Made by a program: the position numbers and the translations under genes
The notes under the pieces: model-generated
The model's database searches: none
Told to the model about the DNA's origin: nothing
What the model saw: only the letters and a program-made list of their open reading frames with translations
Source of the DNA: Dallia pectoralis
Taxonomy: Eukaryota > Chordata > Actinopteri > Esociformes > Umbridae
DNA length: 64,000 bases
Assembly: GCA_029465975.1 (NCBI GenBank)
Contig: CM055747.1
Coordinates: forward strand, 15,692,647-15,756,646
Direction of reading: 5' to 3'
In this document: piece by piece, positions 13,147 to 23,239 of the stretch
Layout of the letters: each line of letters begins with the position of its first letter
How positions within the stretch are numbered: position 1 is the stretch's first letter

Positions 13147-13616
13147 TGTTTTTACCTGGCTCTCTGTGATGGCTCTGTGATTGGTCATGGTGTTTTACCT
13201 GGCTCTCTGTGATGGCTCTCTGTGATTGGTCATGGTGTTTTACCTGGCTCTCTGTGATTGGTCATGGTGTTTTACCTGGCTCTCTGTGATTGGTCATGGT
13301 GTTTTACCTGGCTCTCTATGATGGCTCTCTGTGATTGGTCATGGTGTTTTACCTGGCTCTCTGTGATTGGTCATGGTGTTTTACCTGGCTCTCTGTGATT
13401 GGTCATGGTGTTTTACCTGGCTCTCTGTGATTGGTCATGGTGTTTTACCTGGCTCTCTGTGATTGGTCATGGTGTTTTACCTGGCTCTCTGTGATTGGTC
13501 ATGGTGTTTTACCTGGCTCTCTGTGATTGGTCATGGTGTTTTACCTGGCTCTCTGTGATGGCTCTCTGTGATTGGTCATGGTGTTTTACCTGGCTCTCTG
13601 TGATTGGTCATGGTGT
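13147..13616. repeat. Minisatellite, 32-bp monomer
   Basis: About 14 copies of a 32-bp unit (GATTGGTCATGGTGTTTTAC then CTGGCTCTCTGT). Some copies carry an extra 12-bp GATGGCTCTCTGT module, itself a local duplication inside the monomer. Each unit contains ATTGG, the inverse complement of CCAAT, but nothing else suggests promoter function. Confidence 0.95.
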
Positions 13617-13961
13617 TCTCCACAGTGTGTAATGTTCCATCTCAGGTGTAGCAGTCTGAGGCACCTGTACAGTATTATGGCTGAGTGGACAGATGGGTTG
13701 TACCTGTTAGACTCTCATGGTCAACTATATGTCAGGTCTAGTATGGTGTCAAACAGGGCTGATTATTCCAGCTCTAATTGGTTCTTCTAGAACCGCTTCA
13801 GGCTTCAACGTAAAAAAAATCCCTTGAGTAACCGAAACAGCACCCCAGAGTAACCGAAACAGGGAATAACTTGATCTCGCCTGCCCACCATAAAGTCCCA
13901 GGTAGTTTTGTCATTAATTAAATGTCTGTCGGCCTCCGCTCTGTCTTTGACTACTTTGCCG
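13617..13961. other. Unique intergenic sequence
   Basis: Includes a short direct repeat, GAGTAACCGAAACAG, twice near 13826-13862. No gene supported. Confidence 0.5.
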
Positions 13962-14292
13962 TGCCCCCAATACGGCCACTGTCACGGCCCCCGCTACGGC
14001 CCCAGTCACGGCCACTGTCACGGCCCCCGCTACGGCCCCAGTCACGGCCACTGTCACGGCCCCCGTCACGGCCCCTGTCACGGCCCCAGTTACGGCCTCT
14101 GTCACGGCCCCCGTTACGGCCTCTGTCACGGCCCCCGTTACGGCCCCAGTCACGGCCACTGTCACGGCCCCCGTCACGGCCCCTGTCACGGCCCCCGTTA
14201 CGGCCTCTGTCACGGCCCCCGTTACGGCCTCTGTCACGGCCCCCGTTACGGCCTCTGTCACGGCCCCCGTTATGGCCCCAGTCACGGCCCCT
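13962..14292. repeat. GC-rich minisatellite, 12-bp monomer
   Basis: About 27 copies of a 12-bp unit of the form YACGGCCCCNGT (examples CACGGCCACTGT, CACGGCCCCCGT, TACGGCCTCTGT) arranged in 24-36 bp super-units. Almost every copy keeps a CpG (ACGG); a TATGGCC copy at about 14271 looks like a CpG transition. Long open frames on both strands are due to the triplet-multiple period. Confidence 0.95.
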
Positions 14293-15074
14293 CTTACAGT
14301 GTAAAACAAATCCTCAAATGAATGAGCCATAACTAATGTTAACTAATGCATAACTAAAGGAAAGGCTGGTGTATTTTTCTGTCAAGCATGTAACTCTTTG
14401 AAAGTACATGATGTTGTAATATCCTACAGAAGATAAACAAGCTGATTAATATGCTTCCTGGCTGTTTGTCAGGATGGAATGCACTATAACTGGCTGAGGA
14501 TAAGTTGAGTTGGGATGTTCAAAATAACAAACTCACGGTCTGCTTGTGTCCAAGAAGGAACACAGTTTAAGTAAGTTCTGTAAGCTAATAAAAACAAACA
14601 AAGGGTATAATGTTTCAATATGAAGTCATGTCTGAAATCTTTAACCAAATCATAGAGATATTGTAAGTAGATTGGAGAGGAATGTAAAACTGCCTGAGGT
14701 CTTAATGCACCTTCACAGTGCAGTGTCTGTATAATAACAAGCTCTATTCTCTTATCCTCCTCTCTGGTCATTTAACTCAATTAGAGATGAAAGGCTTTTT
14801 AAGAACAGGCAGGTTGAACCAGAAAACCTCCCCTCCATGCAACAAGATAAAGGAAGGAAAGCTACGTTTACGTTTCTGTGACCATTGGCCTACAGTCTTT
14901 CAGTATTTATTTTCAATTCCTTCTTAAAAGCATTTTTATGGCACTATTATAAATGTATGCTATGAAGATGACAAAGAGTTATTCTATGTCAGGATGAAGA
15001 TGTCTGACAAATGCACTAAGCTAATAGATTCAAATCAACATATCAAAATGCTTATACACAATACAGCTTTATTG
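14293..15074. other. Unique intergenic sequence
   Basis: No exon, transposon end or RNA gene recognised. Open frames of up to about 95 codons on the minus strand show no familiar domain. Confidence 0.5.
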
Positions 15075-15911
15075 ACACATCTTACATCAGTAAACCCGAC
15101 AGGGAATAAATATAGAACACATCTTACATCAGTAAACCCGACAGGGAATAAATATAGAACACATCTTACATCAGTAAACCCGACAGGGAATAAATATAGA
15201 ACACATCTTACATCAGTAAACCCGACAGGGAATAAATATAGAACACATCTTACATCAGTAAACCCGACAGGGAATAAATATAGAACACATCTTACATCAG
15301 TAAACCCGACAGGGAATAAATATAGAACACATCTTACATCAGTAAACCCGACAGGGAATAAATATAGAACACATCTTACATCAATAAACCCGACAGGGAA
15401 TAAATATAGAACACATCTTACATCAGTAAACCCGACAGGGAATAAATATAGAACACATCTTACATCAGTAAACCCGACAGGGAATAAATATAGAACACAT
15501 CTTACATCAGTAAACCCGACAGGGAATAAATATAGAACACATCTTACATCAGTAAACCCGACAGGGAATAAATATAGAACACATCTTACATCAGTAAACC
15601 CGACAGGGAATAAATATAGAACACATCTTACATCAGTAAACCCGACAGGGAATAAATATAGAACACATCTTACATCAGTAAACCCGACAGGGAATAAATA
15701 TAGAACACATCTTACATCAGTAAACCCGACAGGGAATAAATATAGAACACATCTTACATCAGTAAACCCGACAGGGAATAAATATAGAACACATCTTACA
15801 TCAGTAAACCCGACAGGGAATAAATATAGAACACATCTTACATCAGTAAACCCGACAGGGAATAAATATAGAACACATCTTACATCAGTAAACCCGACAG
15901 GGAATAAATAT
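15075..15911. repeat. Minisatellite, 42-bp monomer, highly homogeneous
   Basis: Twenty copies of a 42-bp unit (ACACATCTTACATCAGTAAA, CCCGACAGGGAATAAATATA). The copies appear identical except for one CAATAAACC variant near 15382. Such homogeneity indicates recent expansion or gene-conversion-like homogenisation. Frames of about 320 codons on both strands follow from the 14-codon period and are not interpreted as genes. Confidence 0.96.
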
Positions 15912-16249
15912 GAAGTGTTGCGGCTAAAGTGTGAACATTTGCTAATCTCCAAGCTAAATGTAAGAATCGTAAACTGAGAAATTGCCTTATAGGAGAACAA
16001 TCTCCATTACTCTCATCGGCATTTTGATGGAATTACATCATTAATATACACTCAAACATGCATTCACAAATACACTGCCCTGTACTTAATCTGGTTGTAT
16101 ATGTGTTACACACACACACACACACATAGTACGTACACAGTAACTGGCAGAACTTAACACCAAGAAAAATATTGTTGTGCATGTCTCGGAAAAATCTATA
16201 ACTAATATGTGGCGTTTTCTGTCTGAAACCTTTGTTACTTGCTTCAATG
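15912..16249. other. Unique sequence with a CA microsatellite
   Basis: A CA dinucleotide run lies at about 16108-16126. The remainder is unique and without recognised genes. Confidence 0.6.
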
Positions 16250-16545
16250 TTAGCTAAGTATCCACTATTTGCTCCCGTTTGCTTAACTTGTTAGCTAAGT
16301 ATCCACTATTTGCTCCCGTTTGCTTGACTTGTTAGCTAAGTATCCACTATTTGCTAGCGTTTGCTTGACTTGTTAGCTAAGTATCCACTATTTGCTAGCG
16401 TTTGCTTGACTTGTTAGCTAAGTATCCACTAATTGCTCCCGTTTGCTTGACTTGTTAGCTAAGTGTCCACTATTTGCCTCCCGTTTGCTTGACTTGTTAG
16501 CTAAGTATCCACTATTTGCTCCCGTTTGCTTTACTTGTTAGCTGT
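16250..16545. repeat. Minisatellite, 41-bp monomer
   Basis: About seven copies of a 41-bp unit (TTAGCTAAGTATCCACTATT, TGCTCCCGTTTGCTTGACTT). Sites alternate between GCTCCCG and GCTAGCG. Unrelated in sequence to the 41-bp array at 1.2-5.2 kb. Confidence 0.93.
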
Positions 16546-17028
16546 CTGTATTTCTAACTTGTTGGTGGTCGGTTCTTATTTGAAGCATTGTATTATGATT
16601 CCAGATGGGAACTGCTTAGAGGGTTTGTCATTGCTAAATGATCGTGGTAAATCCCTGTGTTGATGCTACGGCATTCACGTTTATTATTTCCACCCCACAG
16701 CTTGTATAGATAAACTGACTGGCAATTAGATAATCAAAGATGATTGATATGGCACAATTGTGAACACTTGTTGATTTTCAAGCAACCTTAAACATTCACA
16801 TCAAAGACGAAGGTCTTAAGTCTGGGTTGTGACTCCAGGATTCGTTGAGTTGGACGGATACAAAAATAGCAACAGAACTGAACTAATCCAAAAATAGTTT
16901 TCCTCAAACAGGGTCAAAAGCTGTTAGCATAAGGTTGTTGCAGCTTGATGCCAGCAGACTCCTATGAAAATGGACTTCTGACAATGAAAAGAGAGGGTGT
17001 AAATATAGATGGGATTTTGATATGTAGT
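16546..17028. other. Unique intergenic sequence
   Basis: Unique DNA up to the hAT target site. No gene supported. Confidence 0.5.
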
Positions 17029-17036
17029 GATACATC

Positions 17037-17877
17037 TAGGGATGTTAACCGCTGACCGTTTGACCGGTGGTTGACCGTTTCGACGTTAACCGGTCAAAGT
17101 TATTGTTAGTCGGTTAAAAAAAGTGATCTCTAAATTAGGCAATTATAAATATTGGAATAAACGCTACTACAGTTAGCCATCTCATTCCAATATGTTTTTT
17201 TCTGTAAAGTGAAATAATCCCTCACGCAACCTTTTTCATAATCGTCTGTTTTGTAAACCAATAAAAAAAAACATTTTGCGCGCCGTCACACCGTTAGAGC
17301 AGAGCAGACGACGTGAAGCGTGCAAAGAAAAGTACTGTGTGGGACCATTTCACCAAAAAGAATGACAAAGATGCAACCTATGTGATACATTGTTGAAATA
17401 TAGTGGCAGCACATCATCTACGATGTATCACCTGAAGACGCAACACCCGCAAGCCTCTTCGGAGATTTTCTCAAATGAGCCGCGGCAATGTTTCTAATGA
17501 CCTTCTAACGCTAGACAAACAACTTTATTTTAAACGCGATCACCTGGCTTGCCTTGTACCCAAACTATTTCAAAACCAAGGAGCCATGTGTCCACATACA
17601 AGCTCCTCTGCGCCGCATTTGCGGGACTTGTTTCGCGCTGTAGGGGATTTAAAAAACGTGACGTGAGTGGAAGGGCGGTGCCGGGGCAGTGTGTGCGTGT
17701 GCGCGTGCGTGAGTGCGCGCAGAGAGATGAGACAGAGTTGAGAAATTGCAGGCGCGGCTCGAAATGGCTGTTATTTCAAATAGCGTAGCATATTTTAAAC
17801 TAAACGGTTAACCGGTTTCAACCGGTTAATGAGGCTCGGTGACCGGTCAAGAAAATGTTTAGTTTTCGCCATCCCTA
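17037..17877 (+). mobile_element. hAT-type DNA transposon, non-autonomous, with perfect 8-bp TSD
   Basis: An 841-bp element flanked on both sides by the identical 8-bp direct repeat GATACATC (17029-17036 and 17878-17885), the target duplication size of hAT transposons. The termini are TAGGGATG and CATCCCTA. The subterminal regions are rich in GTTAACCGGT/ACCGGTTAAC motifs in both orientations, plausible transposase binding sites. Inside is a frameshifted BED zinc-finger coding remnant (annotated separately), so this is a deletion derivative of a coding hAT. The perfect target duplication suggests a fairly recent insertion. Confidence 0.93.
17313..17497 (+). pseudogene. BED zinc-finger fragment of hAT transposase, frameshifted
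   Basis: One frame from 17313 reads VKRAKKSTVWDHFTKKNDKD, the start of a BED-type zinc finger (conserved W..HF). The sequence then continues in another frame from 17372 as CNLCDTLLKYSGSTSSTMYH followed by LKTQHP. This has the CxxC pair, the YSGSTS segment and the final HxxxxH of the BED finger. The frame change between Asp/Ala and CNLC marks a small indel. A stop follows at 17495-17497 (TAA). BED fingers in hAT transposases bind the transposon ends. No catalytic RNase H-like region follows, so the copy cannot make active transposase. Confidence 0.85.
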
Positions 17878-17885
17878 GATACATC

Positions 17886-18035
17886 CATATATGGTTAGGG
17901 GTTAGATACCAACCTGGTCCAGATGTCTCTATATACATACATATACATCCATATAGGGATTAGATACCAACCTGGTCCAGATGTCTCCTCTATATACATA
18001 CATATACATCCATATAGGGATTAGATACCAACCTG
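17886..18035. repeat. Minisatellite, 61-bp monomer, left part
   Basis: About 2.5 copies of a 61-bp unit containing AGGGATTAGATACCAACCTG and CTCTATATACATACATATAC. The left edge touches the target duplication of the hAT element, and the array is interrupted at 18035 by another element, resuming at 18697. Confidence 0.9.
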
Positions 18036-18207
18036 GGGCCTGTACCATGAAGCTGGTTTTGGTGGCTAGCCAGCTATGTTTCAGTTAAGTTTCCCCAAAC
18101 CCTGGGTTTTAGGTACTATGTAAGTAGCTCGGCTTCAATCGGTATTCGTTGATATGGTATCTGACGCTGCACGGCTAACCTCACATTTTACACACACCCA
18201 CATTTTA

Positions 18208-18243
<36 letters not shown>

Positions 18244-18696
18244 CACACATTTTCATTTCATTTATTTTCAATATGATTAGTCTAAAATCATTATTTTACA
18301 TTAATCGCCTATAAAATGTATTTCTTTAACTTCGGCATTAACAATCAATGATCCTCCAAGATTGTTCTCTTGCTTTGGCAGCAGAGACGGTGTTACTGCG
18401 TGCTTGAACAACATTTTTATATTCTTCATATTTCTGAAGATTAATTTCTTGCTCCTCCGCGGAAAAAATATATTGCTCTCGTCCTATCCATATCGAACGT
18501 GATTTGTTGTTCGGTGCCGACGTTACTCTTTTATGTGCACGCGCGCGCGGAGTAATCAGAGTTTAAGGATCAAAGCCTGGGTTGACAAAGTAAGTTGATG
18601 AGCTGCTTCATGGTACCAATAAAGCCTGATTGCGTCGGTTTGATTTTGTCAATTCTGAACCCTGAGTTTGTTCAACTACCATCATGGTACAGGCCC
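18036..18696 (+). mobile_element. DNA transposon (MITE-like) inserted in the 61-bp minisatellite
   Basis: A 661-bp insertion with inverted termini GGGCCTGTACCATGA and its complement at the right end, flanked by the direct repeat CTG (18033-18035 and 18697-18699). Removing the element and one CTG restores an intact 61-bp monomer (AACCTGGTCCAGATG), which proves insertion into a pre-existing array. Subterminal AAACCCTGGG/CCTGAGTTTG-like motifs are inverted. A 3-bp duplication with G-rich termini suggests PIF/Harbinger or ISL2EU-like elements, but the superfamily is unsettled. An AT/ATAC microsatellite sits at about 18205-18246. No transposase frame is visible. Confidence 0.8.
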
Positions 18697-18955
18697 CTGG
18701 TCCAGATGTCTCCTCTATATACATACATATACATCCATATAGGATTAGATGCCAACCTGGTCCAGATGTCTCCTCTATATACATCCATATAGGGATTAGA
18801 TGCCAACCTGGTCCAGATGTCTCCTCTATATACATACATATACATCCATACAGGGATTAGATACCAACCTGGTCCAGATGTCTCCTCTATATACATACAT
18901 ATACATACATATACATCCATATAGGGATTAGATACCAACCTGGTCCAGATGTTTA
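18697..18955. repeat. Minisatellite, 61-bp monomer, right part
   Basis: About four more copies of the 61-bp unit, continuing the array split by the element at 18036-18696. Copy lengths vary because the ATACATACATATAC segment expands or contracts. Confidence 0.9.
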
Positions 18956-19164
18956 GGGTTAAAATAAAAATATAACACATTTTGTGAAGCCCAAAGACAG
19001 GTTTGGTAAATCATGTGTTAATGAAATTCTTTTTTGGTGTGTAAATTAATTTACATTTTTGTACTGTTATTGTATCTTATGAGATCGGGATAAAGGTTCT
19101 GTTCATCAATAAATGTATGATAAAATATTACAGTTATTAACAGTGGGAACCATAATAAGGTAAA
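18956..19164. other. Unique sequence between minisatellite and hAT terminus
   Basis: No feature recognised. GTTCATCAATAAATG is a possible poly(A)-like stretch, but nothing coding precedes it. Confidence 0.4.
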
Positions 19165-19519
19165 CAGGGTTTCCGCGGTTCATTAAAAAGCATGAAATGA
19201 AATTAAATAGATTTTGTGAAAATTCAGGCATTAATTGGAATGAAAAAGCATGAACTTCGATGTTCAAAGGCATTAAAAATTATGTAAACTTGATGGAATA
19301 AAAACATTGTTTTTCATGATTTATTTTGACTATATAAACATCTAAATCTAATTTTGATCGGAAGTATAGCGTAATGGTTGAAAGGCGGAACCTTTTAATT
19401 GGCTGTTTTGTACGGCTGGTGCACGAAGTCGCGACACCTGATGCTAGTAATGGAAGGTGCTGTGAGTGTGAGTCTGCTGTCTATCGAGTGAGTAAGTGAG
19501 TGTGTGCTGTGGTGAAAGA

Positions 19520-19602
19520 ATGGAGGAGATATCTAATGATGGAAAAATGGGAAAATTCAAGTTTCAGCAGAAGTGGTTGGAGGATGAACTATTCAGAACC
19601 TG
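19520..19602 (+). CDS. First coding exon of a hAT transposase-like protein, partial
   Basis: From the ATG at 19520 the frame reads MEEISNDGKMGKFKFQQKWL, then EDELFRTW, ending at a GTAAAG donor (AACCTG/GTAAAG at 19602/19603). The pattern Lys-Phe-x-Phe-x-x-x-Trp-Leu is typical of the N-terminus of one group of hAT transposases and the domesticated zinc-finger genes derived from them. A second in-frame ATG lies at 19547. No continuing exon is visible before the gap, and another element sits 12 bp into the intron. This is a transposon exon, not evidence of a host gene. Confidence 0.5.
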
Positions 19603-19614
19603 GTAAAGGCCGTC

Positions 19615-20375
19615 CAGGGCTTGAATTTCGGTGCGGGATTGCGGGGATTGCGCATAATTTAAACCATTCCCGCAAGGTTAGTTTTTATAGTGTGAGAAAT
19701 TCCCGCACAAATATATTTGCTTCATCTCAGACCGAGGTAATGTTGGTTGGATATTGGATATTCAACGGATATTCGGAGCCCGAGATCAGGTCCGGTTTTC
19801 CCGCAAGCAGCCACACTACGCCCGGTGATATAGACCGATAGAAACCTCCGTTTGCCTATAGTTAGGGACCGTCAATAAAGTACGTCTTAAAGTTATGAAT
19901 TCAATAGCTGTTTAACCATTTGGCCTTGAAACTTCAAACCACTGTCAGATTGTTTTATAGAGTACACCTACATTTTGGAAATGGTGTAAGAGACGTTTAA
20001 TAAACATTTAAAAAAGGTAAAAATCTTTTTTTTGTGAAATCACTTCGAAACCTCAATTTACTTAAGGTCTTTCACATGTTGCACGTAATTTGGTTTTTCT
20101 AAATAAAACCTTTAAAACATACATTTAAAAAAAATACATTTAAATACTGGAAATCTTAATAGTTTTTTGAGCAGTGACCTATAAACCTCAAACCACTTTC
20201 AGATAGTCTGCAGGGGCCACCCACATGGTGCACAACTGGAAATGCACAATTTATGCACACAAATCTGTAGATATTAATAAATGAAAATGATTAAATACGA
20301 CAGATGCATCACAAGTTATTCTCCCCCATAATCTTTAGATCCCCATGTGACCCACATAACGAAATTCAGGCCCTG
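19615..20375. mobile_element. Nested DNA element with 16-bp inverted termini
   Basis: Left terminus CAGGGCTTGAATTTCG (19615-19630) and right terminus CGAAATTCAGGCCCTG (20360-20375) are inverted repeats with one mismatch in 16. CAGGG-type ends suggest hAT. I could not find a convincing 8-bp target duplication (AGGCCGTC versus GTGTCGAT), so the insertion may be old or rearranged. It lies in the presumed first intron of the surrounding hAT element. No transposase domain is recognised inside. Confidence 0.65.
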
Positions 20376-20674
20376 GTGTCGATGGTAAACCCGGAGAGGC
20401 ATTTTGCAGCGAATGTGTGGGAATGGGGTGGTGGGGAGGACAGGGGGTTGACATGATTTTGTCGAATCTGCCTACTGCCGTAAGCAGTATAGGTTCATTA
20501 CTTTAATTATCAGTGCATGTTGTTTTGAGATCCACAGGGCAGAGACACGAGCTGCTCAGTGAACAGTGTTTTAAATATTTGTATTTCTGTTGTGTTATTA
20601 TTTTGTGAAGCACTTTGTGTTGCGTTAAATGTCTGTAAACCTTCTTGTGAGCCATCTGACAGTTAAAAAATAGC

Positions 20675-21174
20675 NNNNNNNNNNNNNNNNNNNNNNNNNN
20701 NNNNNNNNNNNNNNNNNNNNNNNNNNNNNNNNNNNNNNNNNNNNNNNNNNNNNNNNNNNNNNNNNNNNNNNNNNNNNNNNNNNNNNNNNNNNNNNNNNNN
20801 NNNNNNNNNNNNNNNNNNNNNNNNNNNNNNNNNNNNNNNNNNNNNNNNNNNNNNNNNNNNNNNNNNNNNNNNNNNNNNNNNNNNNNNNNNNNNNNNNNNN
20901 NNNNNNNNNNNNNNNNNNNNNNNNNNNNNNNNNNNNNNNNNNNNNNNNNNNNNNNNNNNNNNNNNNNNNNNNNNNNNNNNNNNNNNNNNNNNNNNNNNNN
21001 NNNNNNNNNNNNNNNNNNNNNNNNNNNNNNNNNNNNNNNNNNNNNNNNNNNNNNNNNNNNNNNNNNNNNNNNNNNNNNNNNNNNNNNNNNNNNNNNNNNN
21101 NNNNNNNNNNNNNNNNNNNNNNNNNNNNNNNNNNNNNNNNNNNNNNNNNNNNNNNNNNNNNNNNNNNNNNNNNN
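20675..21174. other. Assembly gap (500 N)
   Basis: Exactly 500 undetermined bases, most likely a fixed-size scaffold placeholder, so the true distance is unknown. Open frames crossing it are meaningless. Confidence 0.98.
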
Positions 21175-21536
21175 TGATGTACTGGCTCATTATATACATT
21201 TTGCAAATTTTTAACTAAAAAGGTACTGGGGCTTTAACATAACACGCTGCTAGTCGGCGCACATTTAGCAGCACGCTGAAACCTGAAGTTTATCAGATCT
21301 CAGAAAGCCGAACCACTTCCATACCACTGAATTCGTTTTTCCTCTCTTATCAACTGTCTGCTTTCTCCTCACTTGTGGAAGCTCGTTGAGTCACGTTTGA
21401 ATTGCGGTCATGGGCGCTCATTTTGTAGCGTAAACTATTTTTGTAGCAAAAATATTGAAATATCGAAAATGTGTTTAAGTTATTGATTTTTTTTTTACCG
21501 CAACATATATTGATATTGAATTATTGTCCAGCCCTA
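21175..21536. mobile_element. Right end of a hAT-type element
   Basis: Ends in ATTATTGTCCAGCCCTAA, preceded by AATATTGAAATATCGAAAAT and CAACATATATTGATATTGAA. Read on the minus strand this is TTAGGGCTGGACAATAATTC, like the TAGGGCTGG termini with ATCG/ATATCG subterminal repeats common in fish hAT elements. The left end is not visible and may lie in or beyond the gap. Confidence 0.55.
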
Positions 21537-21782
21537 AGATGATTTATTTCAATGCAAAAAAATTCAGATGCATTATTTCAATTTTAAAAAAAAATTCTGT
21601 GCAAGAAATTCAGTTTCAGAATCTGATGAGACAGATTTTCTTCCATAGTAACAGGTTTAACACTTAAAATGACTGACAGACTCCGAGATATATTAAATAA
21701 CACACATATTGTCAGAAAAAAACGGAAAGAAACAAAGTTTTTAACAAGGAAATTGACACTACAGTTCAAAAGTATGGATCAC

Positions 21783-22136
21783 TTAGAAATGTCCTTGTTT
21801 AAAAAAAAAATGAAATTTGTTTAAATAGAAAATAAAGCAATATGCATAAGAAATATAATCATTGACATGGTAAGAATATATTATTTTTGATTCAAATATG
21901 AATTGTGTCCAACTTTGGCAACTACAGTTTTGCAGACATACATACATACATACATACATACATACATACATACATAGCAATCTAGTTGTAATTTTGTTTA
22001 GATAATCTGAAGAGATTTCGTCCTGAGCTTTCTGTAGCACCACCCACAAGTTGGATTGGCTTGATGGACACTTGATACGTACCATATGGCCAAGCCACTC
22101 CCACAACAGCTGAATAGGATTGAGATCAGGTGACTG
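21783..22136 (-). pseudogene. Tc1 transposase C-terminal fragment
   Basis: Minus-strand frame from 22136 reads QSPDLNPIQLLWEWLGHMVR, then KCPSSQSNLW and DEISSDYLNK. SPDLNPI-x-LLW is the hallmark of the Tc1/mariner DDE domain C-terminal region, just before the final catalytic acid and the end of the protein. The frame then runs into the ATAC microsatellite, giving a meaningless Cys-Met-Tyr-Val repeat, and ends. Upstream catalytic motifs are not intact, so the copy is dead. Confidence 0.85.
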
Positions 22137-22289
22137 CTGGTCACTCCATTATAGACAGAATACCAGCTGACTGCTGGTCACTCCATTATAGACAGAATAC
22201 CAGCTGACTGCTGGTCACTCCATTATATACAGAATACCAGCTGACTGTGCTGGTCACTCCATTATAGACAGAATACCAGCTGACTGCTT
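22128..22289. repeat. Minisatellite, 37-bp monomer, inside Tc1 transposase sequence
   Basis: Four copies of a 37-bp unit (GACTGCTGGTCACTCCATTA, TAGACAGAATACCAGCT). One copy corresponds to normal Tc1 transposase sequence; the others are tandem duplications of it. This shows a minisatellite being born from transposon sequence. Confidence 0.9.
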
Positions 22290-22790
22290 CTTCCCTAAAT
22301 AATTTTTGCATAGTTTGAAGTTATGCATCTGCGTCTCATAAATGTTCTTCTTTGAGATCAGATAACTTGGAATTGTCTTGTCCATAAATCTTTTTTCCAA
22401 TCTTCCGCTGTCCAGTTTGTGTTCTTTTGCCCATCTTAATATTTTTGTTTTATTGGCCAGTCTGAAAGATTCTCTGCCAAGAAGGCCAGCCTCCCGAAGT
22501 CACATCTTCACTGATGACAAAAGGGTTTTCTAATAAACAATTGACCTGATGATAAACTGTATCAAACTCCACATGCCATGGGAACCCCAGAGTGATGGTT
22601 GCTGACAATGGGCATCTGTATGTCTATGTAGATATAACATTCGAAATCAGATGTTTCCAGCTACAACAGTCATGCACATAAACAATGTCTACACTGTATT
22701 TTTGAACAGGTTAATGTTATTTTATTGGACAAAATATTTTTTTTCTTTTTGAAAACAACAAAACGTATAAGTGACCCCAAACTTAAAAAA

Positions 22791-23239
22791 GATATATTAA
22801 TTAAAAGCAGGTAAAAAAACAGACAGTAAGTGTAAAACCTAGAAGGTGGTTAGTATATGTAGGGCCTGAGACATGCCAGCAGAATACATTATACATGTTA
22901 TAGATTTTTTTGGTAAACTGAATAATATGATCATTGTTGAATTTCATATTAATACTTTATATTAATAGTGCTTAATGACAGCAACACAATTGGAAAGCAT
23001 GTATGGAGGAGAAACCTATGATAGTATTCTGTAATGTGCCATTAGCTTACATCTGCCAGCCTAACCCTCCTTAATGGCCCTCCATAAGAACAGATCAAAA
23101 ACGGCCCCAGGGCCTCAAAACAAAGCAGTTGGCATTTTGGATCTAAAGGTGCAGGGTGGAACAGTAATGTAGCATCTGATTAAGCCAACGATGTAAGCTG
23201 ACCTAGTGGTAAACCACGCTAAAGGGCCTGTCTCTGTTC
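22791..23239. other. Unique intergenic sequence
   Basis: Unique DNA between the Tc1 remnant and the gene's downstream flank. No gene recognised. Confidence 0.5.

Larger units (their letters stand above)
19165..20674 (+). mobile_element. hAT-type transposon, 5' part, right end not seen
   Basis: Starts with CAGGGTTTCCGCGGTTCATT, a terminus resembling a fish hAT family end, preceded by AAGGTAAA as a candidate target site. A first transposase-like coding exon is at 19520-19602, and a second element is nested just after its splice donor (19615-20375). The matching right terminus (complement of CAGGGTTTCCGCGG) does not occur before the assembly gap, so the end is unknown and the span up to the gap is provisional. 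Confidence 0.5.
21755..22790 (-). mobile_element. Tc1-type transposon, internally deleted
   Basis: The left end, ACACTACAGTTCAAAAGTAT then GGATCACTTAGAAATGTCCT, and the right end, AAGTGACCCCAAACTT, match the terminal style of fish Tc1-like elements (ACTACC/ACAGTTCAAAAGT ... GTGACCCCAAACTTTTG); the outermost right bases are lost or diverged. The minus strand encodes the C-terminal part of a Tc1 transposase (21783-22136) and a decayed upstream piece around 22370-22440 (KEHKLDSGRL-like). Most of the catalytic region is missing or broken. An ATAC microsatellite (21937-21976) and a 37-bp tandem repeat (22128-22289) have grown inside it. Confidence 0.85.

Noticed and set aside
13147..13616. Array of CCAAT-box-like motifs (ATTGG) as a promoter or enhancer
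   Set aside because: The motif is simply part of the 32-bp monomer. No transcription start, TATA box or downstream gene supports regulation.
13908..14332. Three overlapping frames of about 137 codons, collagen- or His/Gly-like
   Set aside because: A 12-bp GC-rich repeat gives periodic translations in all frames. No splice sites or neighbouring exons.
14994..16000. Frames of 327 and 321 codons on opposite strands
   Set aside because: They are the 42-bp repeat (14 codons) read in two directions. Periodicity explains the length.
20625..21206. Frames across the N run
   Set aside because: They consist of undetermined residues over the assembly gap.
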